The notes under the pieces were generated by a model. It saw nothing but the letters and a program-made list of their open reading frames with translations. It was not told the origin of the DNA and searched no databases. A stretch of DNA of 64,000 nt from Dimorphilus gyrociliatus (taxonomy: Eukaryota; Annelida; Polychaeta; Dinophilidae). Every line of letters begins with the position of its first letter. Position 1 is the stretch's first letter. This document shows positions 23,615 to 36,747 of this stretch, piece by piece. The position numbers and the translations under genes are program-made. The stretch spans positions 558,001-622,000 of the forward strand of contig CAJFCJ010000017.1 in NCBI GenBank assembly GCA_904063045.1, in the 5' to 3' direction.

Positions 23615-26600
23615 TTAATTCCTAACGGGAGAGGTAGGTGACAATGCTCCATTATCATCTTCATTCTTGACTAAAGCCATCCTCTCATCTTCGTTTAGAT
23701 TGTTAATGTTATTTGTTGTGGATTGGACGCTAAAATATTATAATAAAAATAAGTCAAAAGAAATGATAAATACGGCAAATGTAAGTAATTAAATATTGAA
23801 ACTTACACTTCATTGTTTTTGTGAGTGGCAGCAACTTGTGATGGTTTCTATTAAGAAAAAAAATATTCATACGAACTTTTTCAACTTAATAACTGAATAA
23901 ACAAACCATAGTAAAACTCCAAAATTCTTTTAATTCACTTCTTACTGAAGCTAATCCAAGGTTAACAAATATAAGAACTGGGCAAATATATAAGAGAGCA
24001 GGTTGACCCTTTTCCATAAAATATAACGCGACATCGCATAAAACCAAGCCAACTGTATAAGCTATTATATTAGAAATGAGATATATGCGAAATTTTATTC
24101 CCCTCTTCAGATCGAAAAATGCAGCAAAAGTAGACGCCAGAGCTGTCGTTATCAGAATAAAAAAATATATACAGTTATTACTCCTCCTATACTGTTTATA
24201 CCGTTTATTTTTCATATATACAGTATATAATACATTTAAAAAAAATTATTCATAATCAAGAAAACTCACCTGGAATTAAAACATCCCCAAATCCGAGTAT
24301 TGTATACCCTCTCTTTTTGCAAACATCGTAGGGTGTTCTGACTATTCGATACATAGAGAAAACAAACGGCATCTAATATATAGATAGAAGGTTTTACATT
24401 AAACTTGAAATAATTTTCCCTTTTCCCTATAAGTCTTACCCTTTCTCCGCTTCCGCTTGCTGTAGCAACGCTACTCATTACGCTTTCACCAGACTGCATT
24501 AAAAAAATTAATACAAAGATGTCAGATAGTTACCACTAATAAGTTGTAAAAAAAATTAATCATTGTAACAAAAGTAAACCTTTGTGATGAATGGCGTAAT
24601 AAAGACCATGAAGATATCATAGAAAAATGTTGCTGTTAATAGAATGAAGCATATCTAAAATTGGATAAAATGACAGCGAAAACACAATGTTTTTGAGTTT
24701 CTATTGTAGAAAAATTCATAAGTATATTTACCTTGAAGTTTGGTAAATGAAATGTCCTGAGAAAAACCATACAGAGAATGGCACTGAGAACGTTCATTGG
24801 CCACGCCATCCATCTATTAATTTATTTTTTTTAAATAATATACGATGAAAAACAAAGAAAGACATCTTAATTAAACTTTACCTCTCATTTCTGAATACAA
24901 CCCAAAAGATGGAAACACCAATACACAATATTAAAATGATTATGTCAACAATGTTAACATTTTTACTGCGAGATCTGCATTTTATGTTGAATTCATATCT
25001 TTAAAAAAATACATATATTTTTAAAAAAATCGTATAAAACTATTATTAATCAAACAAAAGAAATTTGACGAACTTATCAGTGTTGAACTTGAACTTTTGT
25101 ACAAGATAGGTTGTTACATAGTACAAGGAACACGTTACACCGAGAGCGTAAAAGGCAATCACCAGATAAACTGCAAATAATAACACAATAAAAATAATTA
25201 ACTCTAATAAATAATGCAATCAATCAAAAAAAAATACAAAATTGTCTTTATGTGAGTAATTTTAAAACTGTTTCCTTTACTACTCACTTAAGGAAGTTTA
25301 TACTTTCGAACAATATCAATCGAATTCTTTAAACGGTATTTTATAAATGTTATATTCACCTAGATAACGTATGAAGAAGTAGAGCAGTAGTAAAGTTATG
25401 ACTAGACAAAGAACATAACCCAAAACCATGGTTATGTTTATTTGATCTCCAGAACTTTCATAATGCCAACTCTTGTAGCGCACCCTTTTTTGGCAGTCTG
25501 CGTTTCTATCATCATTGGTCTCACTGCTAGTAGCAGTCAATTTGTCTGCTTTATATAGTTGAAATTTTAAAGATGCTGACCAAACACTAGAGGCAGCTAA
25601 AATGAAAACAGCAAGCATGGCTAGGAGAAATGTTGCAGGATCTAAGGAAAGTCTATGAGGCTTAAGATATAATTTGGCAGTTATATTCGTCCCGATTGCC
25701 TGTTAAAATAAAATTTTCTATAGGTAAAAGGACCCTATTGATAACTAAAGAGGTAATAAATGGCTATATTCACTTGTAAGCTTTCATTTATTTTCGAATT
25801 GCCCACAGCCACGGTTATATAAGCCCTCCTTCCATCTCCAGTTATATTTCTCGAAAATGACTATTTAAACATATGGATATGCATATAATTGATTAAATAA
25901 TTTTCCAATTAAAAACAATAATTACTTACTATAATAGAATCAACAATAACAATGGCGGATGCTCCATTTTTTTTCGCTAATATAGCTTTATCTGTATATG
26001 TGCAATTACCTCCTCCAATAATTAATATGGAGTCTTTGGGAAACGTATATGTTTTGTTTCTATTGCAGAAATTATCATCCGAAAGTTGAACTAAAGGATG
26101 ATACACCTAAGGGGATAGAAAGAAAAAAAATTCGAAGAATAATAATAGTTTTTCAATAAAGAAAACTTTCTGCTATATATTTAGTTGAGTTTGTCAATGA
26201 ACCACTTAACTAAATATCAAGTATTCCTGAAAGAGCATCAAATTAGAAAATTCTTTTAAGAATCTTTTATTATTATAGGAGGTTTTGTGTTATGTATAAT
26301 ACCAATATATCTTGCTATATAATTCTCTAAACCGTTAAAGATTATTATGTTTAATTAATTAATTAATTAATTGTTAATTAAAACTTTTAATTAATTACTG
26401 TCTTTAACCAATTACTTATTATTAAGTATTTTATAATATATACATATAAATATCGTTAATATCTACAGAACGTTCTATAAAGACCGTTTTCTAAGTCTAA
26501 AAATTTCTTAAAAAATCATTAAATTACCGTAGTTTCATAAGCTGGTGGTGTGTTGAATTTTTCTGAATACTGTAAGCACTCTTCAAAAGTCCATTTAACA

Positions 26601-26805
26601 CCTTTATTATCTTGGTAAATACTTCGTAAAATGCAATCTTCGCAGACAACTCTTTTTAACTGTCGGGGAGAAAACACCAAAACGATTCAAAATGGTATCC
26701 TATGGATGGATATATTTCACGGATTAGAGCATAACTCACCAAAATGTGAAAGAGAATGACGTAAATTGAAATTCGATAGAGTAGTCCTTGCACGCAGTAG
26801 CTCAT
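23615..26805 (-). CDS. SPPL2: Signal peptide peptidase-like 2 (SPPL2A/B type)
   Basis: GxGD intramembrane aspartyl protease of the endosome/lysosome and cell surface; known substrates include TNF and Bri2-type stubs. At least twelve minus-strand exons. Exon 1 (26805-26740) encodes a signal peptide (MSYCVQGLLYRISIYVILFH). Next comes a luminal PA domain (FPKDSILIIGGGNCTYTDKA, KKNGASAIVIVDS), then TM helices. The first catalytic Asp is in TATFFYDIFMVF (YD motif), the second in ILGFGDVLIPG (GxGD motif), and the PAL motif is KGQPALLYICP. The Ser-rich SGESVMSSVATASGSGER insert between the two Asp helices is typical of SPPL2. The tail ends DNGALSPTSPVRN at 23615. The 0.4-kb intron at about 26110-26527 holds TTAA-rich repeats. 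Confidence 0.92.
26341..26400. repeat. TTAA-rich tandem/palindromic stretch
   Basis: Repeated TTAATTAATTAATTAATT at about 26351-26370, followed by an inverted TTAATTAA copy near 26388, inside an SPPL2 intron. Simple-sequence origin; no element seen. Confidence 0.6.
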
Positions 26806-27685
26806 GATTTTAAATATTAAGCCAGCTGCAAAGGTTTATATGTTATGATAGAGCTACTGTCGCTAGTGAAGCTGATAGCACTAAAACACGCGTGGAGCTA
26901 ATCGCAAATCCCTATAACTACTTATAAATATTTTGTATATAAACTTTAAGCTTACATATGCTTTGTATTAAATAAAGCCCGTAAACCATAGATATTTAAT
27001 TATTCCTTGAATTTATCATAAGTCTATGAAAGAGAGCATTTTTTTTATTTAGAAAGATTTTGTTCTAAAGGTTAAATCCTATTGATCAATGGAAAAATGC
27101 TATTAAAATCTAAATTTTACACTTTTATAATTACAAATCTATTAAATCTAATTTAATTTAAATTTATTAACTTATATTTGAAATTAATGAATTATATCCT
27201 TTATAATAGTTTATATTTTGAAAAGTGAAAGTTTCTTTTATTATCAAACATTGACTGTAATTTGCGTAAGGATGTTTCAAATTAACTGTCTATCCAATCT
27301 CAATTCTATAATAGCTAATAGAATATATTCAGTTTGATGTATATTATACAAAATATACTGTGTATTAATATTTCTTTCCTTTGAGCGTTAGATGTAGATA
27401 GTTTCAATTGGATTATTGCTCTTGAAAGTAGGTAAAATGATTATTTACTTAACGTTCTTTAGTCTATTATCGCTAAGTACACTCTGTTTCTAAAAAAACA
27501 TTAGGACATAAACAATCTCTGTATAATAAAATCTAACGTAAAAAATATAATATTATCTTTTATTCAATTCGTTCACTAATAGAATAATATAGAATTATTA
27601 TGTAATGCAAGTTTTTCAACTGATTTTCAGTTTTTTTGTTAATAGTTTGTCTATTTCGTCTTATATCAACCATTTACTTCTTCTT
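26806..27685. other. Intergenic region between SPPL2 and CIAO2B
   Basis: About 880 bp with no supported gene. The first 150 bp upstream of SPPL2 is slightly GC-richer (CACGCGTGGAGC near 26887) and probably holds its promoter. The rest is AT-rich. Confidence 0.5.
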
Positions 27686-28426
27686 TTAATTTTCTCCATT
27701 AATGCATTGATTGACGACAGTTAATAAATGAACATTTTCCAAAGCTGCTGCCACTCTTTCTTTATCAGCCAATTGTTTATTTACTGGAATTGATAAATTA
27801 AAAAAAATATGAATTAGTCAACTCTTTAAGTAATGACTTACTTGCTAATTCTGATGCATGCGTTCCCGGTGTGATAACAACATCTACCTTTAATTGATAT
27901 AGGAAATGATTATTTATACTCACACGGAAATGGAATAATGGCTAACCTTAAAACGTTTTGGAAGATCCCTTAATAGTTTTACCCTTATTGATAACCCAAT
28001 TAAAGTTGCTAATGAGCAATGAGGTATGGTGGGTGTAAATTGAACTATTACTTTGTTATTTTCATTGTTAACCTGGAGAAGGGTGAGTAATATATAATTA
28101 CGGATATTTGAATCAGTAATATAAAAGTGATTGCGAAAGGTATGTGCTATTAATAATTAATCAGCACAAAAAACGGAAAATTGTGTGATAATGTAACATT
28201 AAGAATGCGTTATCTGTTTCTATGGTAAGAAAGGATAAGAAACCTCTATTAATGACTTTTCAAGTACATTTAATTCTTCCAAAGAGTATGGATGTTCAGG
28301 ATCTTTTATATCTCGTATCATATGAAATACATCTCTTTCGTCATATTCGTCATCATCATTTTTGTTTATATATTCTTCCTCGGCAGAACGTTGAAAAACT
28401 GTTGGATTAGGATTCTGCAGATCCAT
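27686..28426 (-). CDS. CIAO2B: Cytosolic iron-sulfur assembly component CIAO2B
   Basis: Member of the CIA targeting complex (with CIAO1 and MMS19) that delivers Fe-S clusters to cytosolic and nuclear enzymes. The first exon starts at ATG 28426 ([19 protein letters not shown]) and includes [20 protein letters not shown]. Later exons carry [20 protein letters not shown], with the conserved reactive Cys in PHCS, then [13 protein letters not shown] and [15 protein letters not shown], ending CINGEN at 27686. An acidic stretch ([10 protein letters not shown]) replaces the human DEQVPDSIDARE. MEIOB lies 290 bp upstream on the same strand. Confidence 0.95.
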
Positions 28427-28716
28427 AATATTTTGTTTTTTTACTATCAAAACGTGCTACAGGCCTCGTATCAAAATGGCAGCGGAACTTACTAAATGAT
28501 GTTTGGCAGTACGTTTAGCACAGAAATGCTTGACACATGATAATTTATCATCTGAGAAGATATACGAATACTTTAACCTTACACAAGTGCGAACAAACAA
28601 TAGAAGTAGTGCTTATATTTATTGCTAGTATAGTAACTTTTATTTCACAAAATATTCGTAATCAACATTCATAAAGAAACAAAATTTATCTGACTTAATT
28701 AAAAAGAAATATTCGT

Positions 28717-30958
28717 GTCACATATGTTGCTTAAGGAAAAAAAATATTTCCTCCAGCTGAACTTTCTCACAAGACAGTATAGACGTAAAAGGATTTACCG
28801 TTTCCTGATCAGCAAAAGAAGTCTGAAAAGTAGAACAAATGTTATCGTCCTTAAATTCCAAAATAAATAACGTTACAGCAATTTGCATATCAGGAATTTT
28901 TAATGATTTGGTTGTTTTTATTTTAACTGTGATTGTTGTTGCTCACCTTGAAAAAGATTTTAAATCGTTCTGTCATAAATTGCCATTTTACTTTGTTCCT
29001 ATACTCTTCGCTAAGAGTTATAAATTCGTCAACCTAGATATTTTAAAAGGAATTTAGTATCGACTGTAAGTGCGCATTTTATATAAAAGAAGGATGCCAA
29101 CAGAATGGTTTAATAAGGCTTCAACTGTTTTCCCTTCAAACCGACACATTTTCAAAGTTCCACATTCATCGGTTATTTCCATCGGTATATTAAAGTATTT
29201 AACGAAACCCTTGGTTGCGTGTTTTGTGGCGCAGCTTAAGTTTGAACAGCTTGAGGCTGATTTTGCTACTCTTACACCACAAAATTGACTGTAATGCATT
29301 GAATATTTAAACCCATTTGCCCATAAATATATACAATCTCGCTACCATTTATATCCATATAGTTTCTCAACAGAACAATCTAACGGAAAGAATGTTATAT
29401 AAGCATACGTTATACCACAATAACCAAGGAGCCCAGCTTCTCCTGGTGGAATTGATTGAAGTTGAATAATTTCAGAGATATTATACATCTCTGTAATCTG
29501 AGCCACTGTGATAAAAAAACATTACGTCATTTATTCATTTGTTATATAATTATGATAAATGAGATAAATTGAGTCCTCTTTTATACAATTTATTGACTCG
29601 GCTGAAATTTTATCGTCACTATCAAACGTTACGGTAGTAGAATATTTGTACAAATTCAAAGCTTGATTTGTTCCTGTTGGAAAATACTTATAGACAGTAT
29701 TGATTTTGATATCTTTTACAGACTGGGATTAATCGTTATAATTGTCTTTGACGTGGTATCTGCTGTCATCCTCTTTCGATAAAGATCATATTTCAGTCTC
29801 ACGTCAGTTGCAAATAGAACTGTAATACTTTTGCTGAAGAAAAAATTAATTTTGTAATTTTACATAATACTTTGTTGTTTTGGTCTCCAATCTTCAGCCA
29901 TTGATATAAACGAATCATTCCATCTATATGAATATTAATATATAATAATTGAGTTAGTTGAATACAAATAAAAAAGTCTTTATTACAGAATAAGACTGAA
30001 ACTATCACACGACTGATCAAATAATTTAATTTCACAAAGCTTAGATTTCATCCCTTTCTTGTTAATAAATTTTCGAGGCTTTAAAACCTTTAAAAAATTA
30101 ATTTTGATAATGTATATTATTTACATTAATGTAATTGAATAAGAAGTGTTTCTATTATATTCGATCAAAACAGATAATAAGTTGGGACTTACCTGACGAA
30201 CCACTCCGAGTATATTGCATATACTTCCAGTTTCTTGTTTACCGGCCTCAATAATAGACTCGAAAGAGTAAAAATCATATGGAGATTTTGTAGGGATACG
30301 CTGAAGTTCTAAATATGATTCTCTGTCTGCCCCTAAATACATTTTCACGGTAGCCTTATGTTCTCCAGCGTGAAGAATAAAATGACTGTATTTGGTATCT
30401 ATTTATGATTGAATTATACAAAATGTTTTTTCTATGACCTTGGGGTTGTTGGACTGTAGTAGTCCGAGCTTCCATTCAACGGCTTAACCTGAATAGTAGG
30501 ATTTGAAATTTCAACTGAAATGAAAAAATACTATCTTTAAATACTATTGATAAAGAATTAAAAGTTCAAATTGTTTACCACAAGACCCCACAATGAATTC
30601 ATAACTTAGGTTATTTATGTAATCTAAGCTGCCCCAGCAAGTCACATTTATGAAGTCATGAGCCGAGTCTCTAACGGTTAGTAGAAGGACATTTTTATTG
30701 ACAGTATGATCTGCAAATAAGAATTGGAAATAATTGAATTCCTTTTAAGTTTCTTTCGAAGCGAATTTATTCTAACCTCGTTTACTAGGAAAAGAGCGCG
30801 GTCCATTCCTTCCAATTACAATCCCAACAATAGTCTTTAGACCAAAAGAACGTTTTAAGATACTTTCAAAAAAAATTTTTATACATTACCACTCCCGTCA
30901 TTCCGTTTTGAAGTTCCGAAATATTAACATAGTTAGTATTTTTTTCCAATATGTTCAT
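28717..30958 (-). CDS. MEIOB: Meiosis-specific OB-fold protein MEIOB
   Basis: Single-strand DNA binding, RPA1-like partner of SPATA22, needed for meiotic double-strand break repair and crossover formation. About ten short exons. Exon 1 (30958-30890) starts MNILEKNTNYVNISELQNG; exon 2 (30834-30777) reads TIVGIVIGRNGPRSFPSKRG; exon 3 (30710-30579) has VRDSAHDFINVTCWGSLDYI, the first OB fold. Then come VEISNPTIQVKPLNG, SHFILHAGEHKATVKMYLG, GSICNILGVVRQV, WNDSFISMAEDW, VLFATDVRLKYDLYRKRMTA, YCGITYAYITFF, a Cys-rich zinc segment (CGVRVAKSASSCSNLSC) and ITDECGTLKMCRFEG. Each aligns in order with vertebrate MEIOB. The last exon ends FFFLKQHM. Some middle junctions are not resolved. Confidence 0.88.
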
Positions 30959-31611
30959 TATGTTATCTTTCTCTAAGACAATATTTTAGAATAAAGGTTT
31001 TCTTGTTCCAAAATTATTTTGCGTACCTAGGGAAAACTGGTAAAAAATATTCTAAAGGAACCGAAATTTTTTTTTGATACAATTATAGATGATTTTTATA
31101 AATGAATAAATCGGTTATAGCATTGTTAATCCATCTCTAAAATATTTCGTTTGTTAATTAATATTTATTGAAGATGTTTTTACATGTTTTCTAATTTATA
31201 AAAAGAATATTAGCTTTTCTTTATTTTTAAAAGATAAAGAAAATTTTTTTAGACTAAAAACAGTAAGTAGTAAAAACATTTGCATAATAATCTAATATTT
31301 TGGTTTCGTCTATTTGCAGCTTTATCAATGATTGTTTTAAAGTTATTTTTATTTGAAAATACTTATAGTGGAGTATTCAAAGTACTCTAAAATAGAAAAG
31401 GTGATTAGTTATTATTAAAGATAAAGTATATATAAAAAGGTATTCACTTTAAAGTTACTACACATCGAAAAATATAAACTATCGTAATCCTTCTCCTTTG
31501 AAGGAAAAAACAAAGTACTAAACTTAATCAATTTACAATTTATTAGGTTTATATGGAAAATATTTAGATTACAAAATGTTCATAAAATCAAAAGTCGTAA
31601 AAATACTCAAT
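30959..31611. other. Intergenic region upstream of MEIOB
   Basis: About 650 bp of very AT-rich sequence. It should contain the MEIOB promoter and the 3' UTR of the next minus-strand gene. Nothing else is visible. Confidence 0.5.
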
Positions 31612-32728
31612 TTATTGATATCTTTGTCTAAACCCTTTTAAAATTAATTTCTCCTCTTCACTTATACCCTTGTTTAAAGAGCAACAATCAACACATGTAT
31701 TAAATATGGATTTTAGGCTATTCTTTGCTGCAGTTGTCGACAGAAAAATTAATGTTAAACCTATAAGAATTCCTAAAATAACTAATCCCAAGTTGAAAGG
31801 TTTAATGTAATCATCATCTTTTATTAAGAAGATTCCATCTTTTTTTTCTTTGTTAAAGTCAATAAATTTATATTTAACGCACTCCTCCAGGGATACTGCT
31901 CCTTTTTTCAACGTGTAGTTATTTGGTGATGGACACTTTTTGCACTCGCTTTGACCCTTAAAAGTTTGATTTTTCTTGATTTATAAAATAGAAATTCTAC
32001 AATGTAATCTAACATATTACCAAGTGGTCATTATAAAAATTGAAGGGACAATGTTGACATTCTGTCATAGGCTCTTGGAAAGCTTGTCGATAACTTCCTT
32101 TGTTACAATATTCACAAACTGGTTGTATACCTTGAATTAATCTTGTTCCTTTCCTACAAACTAACCGTCTTGCAACTTCCTTCTCCAAAGATAGCGCGTC
32201 TCCTATTGGTGAATTCCTAAGAATTTTCATATTCTCTTTAACGATAGGATCGAATTTATCTGTTTTAAATTTCTCCGTTTCCACTTTCATACACATTAAC
32301 GACATTGAACAAGAGCCTCCTTGAATTATTGTATTATAATATTGAGGAGTTGTACCCAGTTTGACCTCAACTTTGAAAACTCTGTCATGATTGCTGAATT
32401 CCTTATTTTTTTTTTTGGAATATCGTAAACAAGTTCCTTGTATGTTTAAGTAACAAATTTTAGCTTCTAAGCAACTATATTCTTTCAAGAATATACTTTC
32501 ACCTTTTGAAGAAATACCCACCGGCAATAAATACTTTAACTGGCCTACAAGCCCTTGACCAATTGAACAATTTGCTGAGTTTAATGGCCCTCCTTTTAGA
32601 CGCACAAGAATTGTGTATGTAAATTCTACATTTGAGGCAACTATTAATTGTGTACTATTTATCTGACATTCAAAATAAGGAATATTAATAAACATCAAGA
32701 TTATTAGCAATATTTTATGTATAGCCAT
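31612..32728 (-). CDS. Type I membrane protein with ephrin-receptor-like Cys-rich region
   Basis: Two exons, 32728-32021 and 31956-31612, give 350 aa. A cleavable signal peptide (MAIHKILLIILMFINIPYFE) is followed by an ectodomain of about 180 residues with several Cys and a few sequons. Then comes a Cys-rich block (about 190-255) with the spacing CEYCNKGSY...CQHCPFNFYNDHL...CKKCPSPNNY, like the GCC2_GCC3 / ephrin-receptor-like repeats of SCUBE- and Eph-type proteins. A single TM segment (FNLGLVILGILIGLTLIFLS) and a tail of about 40 residues with CVDCCS end the protein. I do not recognise an orthologue; it may be a lineage-specific receptor or adhesion protein. It is divergent from DDOST. Confidence 0.75.
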
Positions 32729-33033
32729 TTTGAAGTGTTTATTATTATTTTATTAGTGTACATTTTTGAAAAGTTTACGTTAAGCTCTTCTATCCACATT
32801 TGAGATTTTACTCCTACTACATAAAAGAAAATATAAAAAAATTAATAATATAAAAGCAAATATAAAATAATGATATTAGTATAGTTTTCTTACAAGTGAA
32901 AAAAATGAAAAATCAAATTTCGGCCAAAAGTTCTTGAAACGGTCATTGACCGGTTCTCACTAAGTAACTTCAACGTGTAACTTTGACGGAAACGGAAATT
33001 GTTGTCACGAAGCCTTCAGAGAAAATACCGGTC

Positions 33034-34477
33034 ATGAAGTTTTCTTGTATACTTTCAACTTTTCTTCTCTTTTCTTGCTTTATCTCACTCAATGCAAGTG
33101 GGAAAAGAACGCTTGTTCTTGTTGACAACTGGTCAGTGAGGGAAACTCACTCCATGTTCTTTAGATCATTGAGAGAGAGAGATTATGAAATGACATTTAA
33201 AACTGCCGATGATTCTACTCTAGCCTTGGTTAAATATGGCGAATACTTATATGACAATCTTATTATTTTCTCACCCTCGGTCCAAGAATTTGGAGGCTCG
33301 ATCGATGTTGCAGCAATAACTAGTTTTGTTGATAATGGCGGCAATATTCTCGTTGCTGCAAACTCTAACATTGGAGAACCCATTAGAGAATTGGCAACTG
33401 AATGTGGTATGTAGTTTTTAAATTAAAAACCGATTGCAAAGATTATTTTTAACTTTTTGTTTTATAGGAATCGAATTTGATGAAGAGAAAACTGCTGTAA
33501 TTGATCACTTAAACTACGACATTGCTGATTCCGGAAAACATACCCTCATCGTTGCTAAATCTGATGATTTGATCAACGCTCCACTAATAGTTGGATCGGC
33601 AAAACCCAATCCTTTGCTCTTTAGAGGTGTCGGAATGGTTGCTGATATCGATAACCCATTGGTTTTGGGTATTTTGCATGCATCATCCTCAGCTTATTCT
33701 CACAATCCCGATGAAAAGATCAAGGATTATCCTCATGCAGTTGGAAAGAACACTCTCCTGATCTCTGCTCTTCAAGCTAGAAACAATGCACGTGTTGTCT
33801 TCTCTGGATCAATGGACTTTTTCTCTGACGAATTTTTCACTTCATCTGTCCAAAATTCAAACGGCGGAACCAGACAAGAAAAATCGGGTAATTCTCAATT
33901 GGCTAATTCAATCTCTGCTTGGGTATTTAAGGAACGTGGAGTTTTAAGAGTTGGAAAGATTTTCCACAGTTTACAAGAGGTAAAGTATAATATCATATTC
34001 ATACTAATAATTAACTGTACTAAACATTTTTTGTAAATATAGAATGCCAATAAAAATGAAGAAAATCCAGCTTTCTACACTGTTTTGGAAGATATTGTTT
34101 ACACTATTGAAATTGAAGAATTGAAAGATGGAAAATGGGTTTCATTTCAAGGAAATGATGTTCAACTGGAATTCGTAAGAATCGATCCTTTCATTCGCAC
34201 AACTCTAACAAAAAGTCGCGGAGTATTTCAAGCAAAATTCAAACTACCAGACGTCTATGGAGTTTACCAATTCCGTGTTGACTATGAAAGATTGGGCTAT
34301 TCGAAATTGTTTAGTTCAACTCAAGTTTCTGTTAGACCTCTCCAACACACACAATATGAGAGGTTTATTCCATCAGCCTATCCATATTATATCTCATCCT
34401 TCTCTATGATGATTGGAGTTGTTGTGTTTTCTTTTGTATTTTTACATTTCAAAGATGATAAGGAGAAGACTGAATAA
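33034..34477 (+). CDS. DDOST: Oligosaccharyltransferase 48 kDa subunit
   Basis: Non-catalytic OST48/Wbp1 subunit of the ER N-glycosylation complex. Exons 33034-33406, 33468-33979 and 34043-34477 give 439 aa. The open frame extends 17 codons upstream but without ATG, so 33034 ([20 protein letters not shown], signal peptide) is the start. Family stretches: [81 protein letters not shown] and the C-terminal TM ([20 protein letters not shown]). The short Lys/Glu cytosolic tail is DDKEKTE. Start codons of DDOST and the upstream receptor-like gene are about 305 bp apart. Confidence 0.95.
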
Positions 34478-34653
34478 ATGTGTATTTTTGTAGGCTATAA
34501 ACCTAATTATTTTTGTTAAATACACTTATGAGAAATATAAAAGAACAACTAATTCTGTAATCGTTAGTGTTTCAACATTCTGATAATAAAATTATTTATT
34601 AATTAGTATAGATTTCATCACTTTTCTCCATTTTTATAATAAATGTCCTTTCT

Positions 34654-36145
34654 TTATACTTTAATATTCCTTTCCTCCAAGAAGTCGGTATAATGCCTAA
34701 ATTCGTTATCAATTTGTTGCGGACTCAACTTGAACTGAGATAAAGTATATTTTTTAACTCCTACTTTCTTTCTTTTTTGTTTTGATAAACTCATGTAATT
34801 TTTTATTCTGCTTTCACACTCGTCAGTCCATTCTAAGTTGATTTGTTTGTAGACTTTCTTCATTTCATTTATTGGATCTTTCACAAGATCTGTGTAAGAT
34901 ATATCTGTGAATCTATCACCAAAGCCTCTTTCTTCTAGCTTTTTCCTATTTTCTATGGCCTTTCCGCTAAGATGCTTAAGATGATACATGCACTTTCTAG
35001 CGATTTCATAGGAGGTAAAGTCGAGTCTCCAATCCTCTCTATTAACAACATCATATAGCGTGGACCATGATGGAACAACATTTTGCATACTTCGGTGAGT
35101 TACCACAAATTTAGCATCAGGAAATTTCTCAATTAAAGCTTCTAGATAGAAGTTGTGTAATCTACTCTTTGCAACGTACCGCACATTTTGGTCTTTGACA
35201 TACCTAAGGTAAACTTGTACAAGCTTCTCATATCTATTGTAGAGCTGTTTCTGAAGTTCTAAAGACTCGATAACTTCTATCATATATTTGTTGTACTCGT
35301 AAACAGCATTGTCAGGATAAATGCTAAATATTTCAAAGGAAATTCCAGCTTGTTCAAAAAGTGTGTGGCATTCTTCGGGTTCTCCAGCGGAATAGTCGTG
35401 TACTTGAGTGAAAGATGGAGCCAGGCAGTTGGTAAACATTTTAATATCCTCTGTATGTTTCTATTGAAAAGAATAATATCAAAAAGAGATAAGAAATCTC
35501 GATGAGCTAATATCAGTTCTACTTTAAGAGAATATATAATTTATAAGTTTTCCGAAAATTCACTAATATATATCTTACATGAAACAGTGGATCATCTTCC
35601 TTTGCTCCTCCTGCATACATGGAGAAGAACATTAACTCGTAATTCAAAGGTATTTTCAATCTAGGATCCAGATGGAGAAGATTATGTAATAAAGTAGTTC
35701 CAGTTCTAGGTAAACCAATCAAAAAAACAGGATTCTTAACCGGATTTTCTACAATACTAGGGTCATTTTTTATTAACTTTTCCATTTCTAATTCTTTTCG
35801 GAAGATTCTCTTGAAAGTATCGATGTAAATTATTCTAAAAATCATTAAAGTGTCGATTTTGTTCAGTGCTTTTATCATAATTCTATGTGGATCATAATCT
35901 TTATTTGACCGAAACATTTTTTTCTCCTATTAGAAATTAGTAATAAATTATTAATCAAATATTATGAATTTATTCAAATGATTAAAACTTACATCTTCGC
36001 TAAAATCTTTTATTATGCTTTCAAATTCGATAGGAAAAAGAATAATTCCAAAAAATGTTAATATCCTATTAAAAACCTCTAATATTCTTAGGCCACATTG
36101 TATAGCAAATGTTTTAAGAAAAGGAAACTTTTCAGAAGAGTGCAT
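34654..36145 (-). CDS. Sulfotransferase family protein (Sulfotransfer_3 type)
   Basis: PAPS-dependent sulfotransferase-like protein of a group common in invertebrates and bacteria; substrate unknown. Three exons, 36145-35993, 35926-35579 and 35460-34654, all phase 0, give 435 aa. A hydrophobic N-terminal stretch (ILTFFGIILFPIEF) may anchor it. The 5'-phosphosulfate loop is FLIGLPRTGTTLLHNLL and the 3'-phosphate region is FPDAKFVVTHRSMQNVVPSW. Further conserved pieces are YVAKSRLHNFYLEAL and ISYTDLVKDPINEMKKVY. All core motifs are present, so it is probably active. Confidence 0.88.
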
Positions 36146-36402
36146 TATTTTTAAGTTTCAAATGAGGTGTTCAGCATAAGATTATCTTATCAATCAGCAG
36201 ACTCGACAGGCTAAAGGGCAATTTTTTTTTTTAAAAGAAAAACATTACATTAATGATAACTGAATAAACTTACTACTTTTCATAGTTAGTTTATACTAAT
36301 ATAATTCATTCTTTTTATTTATAGATACATTTGAAAATAATTTCGTATAAAACAATAAAAAAATAACAGTAGCAAAGACGTCTATAGTTCATTGTAACAA
36401 TT

Positions 36403-36747
36403 TTACATCGTTTTCAACTTTCGAAGGTTTATTGCCCGCAGCGGGAGGAGACCATAAAATAGGAACCACGCTATTGGTCCCAGTAAAATGAATATTGATC
36501 CAAGAACTAAACTTGCTATCCTTGGACCGGAAAATTCATCGTAAACAACATTGGAATCTTCTGTCACTTTCCCTCGAGGTATAAGTAGTAATATAATTGT
36601 AATAACTATAGCCAGAAATATCATTCCTATACCAATACTTTTTGCGCTGGATCTTGATCTAGCTACCAAGACAAATGCTATTAGGGCTATAGCCCATATA
36701 AAAGCCAGGATAAATACTCCAATTCCAACGTTAAGAACTCTTGCCAT
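36403..36747 (-). CDS. TMEM218: Transmembrane protein 218 (ciliary transition zone)
   Basis: A 114-aa protein with three TM segments: LNVGIGVFILAFIWAIALIA, IGMIFLAIVITIILLLIP and IASLVLGSIFILLGPIAWFL. The start MARVLNVGIGVFILA lines up with human MAGTVLGVGAGVFILA, and the segment between TM2 and TM3 (PRGKVTEDSNVVYDEF) also fits TMEM218. The open frame continues 7 codons upstream only through a TTG, so 36747 is the ATG. In vertebrates TMEM218 works with TMEM67 at the ciliary transition zone and is a Joubert/Meckel gene. It is divergent from VMA21. Confidence 0.88.
   Translation of the reverse strand: MARVLNVGIGVFILAFIWAIALIAFVLVARSRSSAKSIGIGMIFLAIVITIILLLIPRGKVTEDSNVVYDEFSGPRIASLVLGSIFILLGPIAWFLFYGLLPLRAINLRKLKTM

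Noticed and set aside
30959-31600. Possible pseudogene between MEIOB and the orphan receptor
   Set aside because: No protein similarity in any frame; plain AT-rich spacer.
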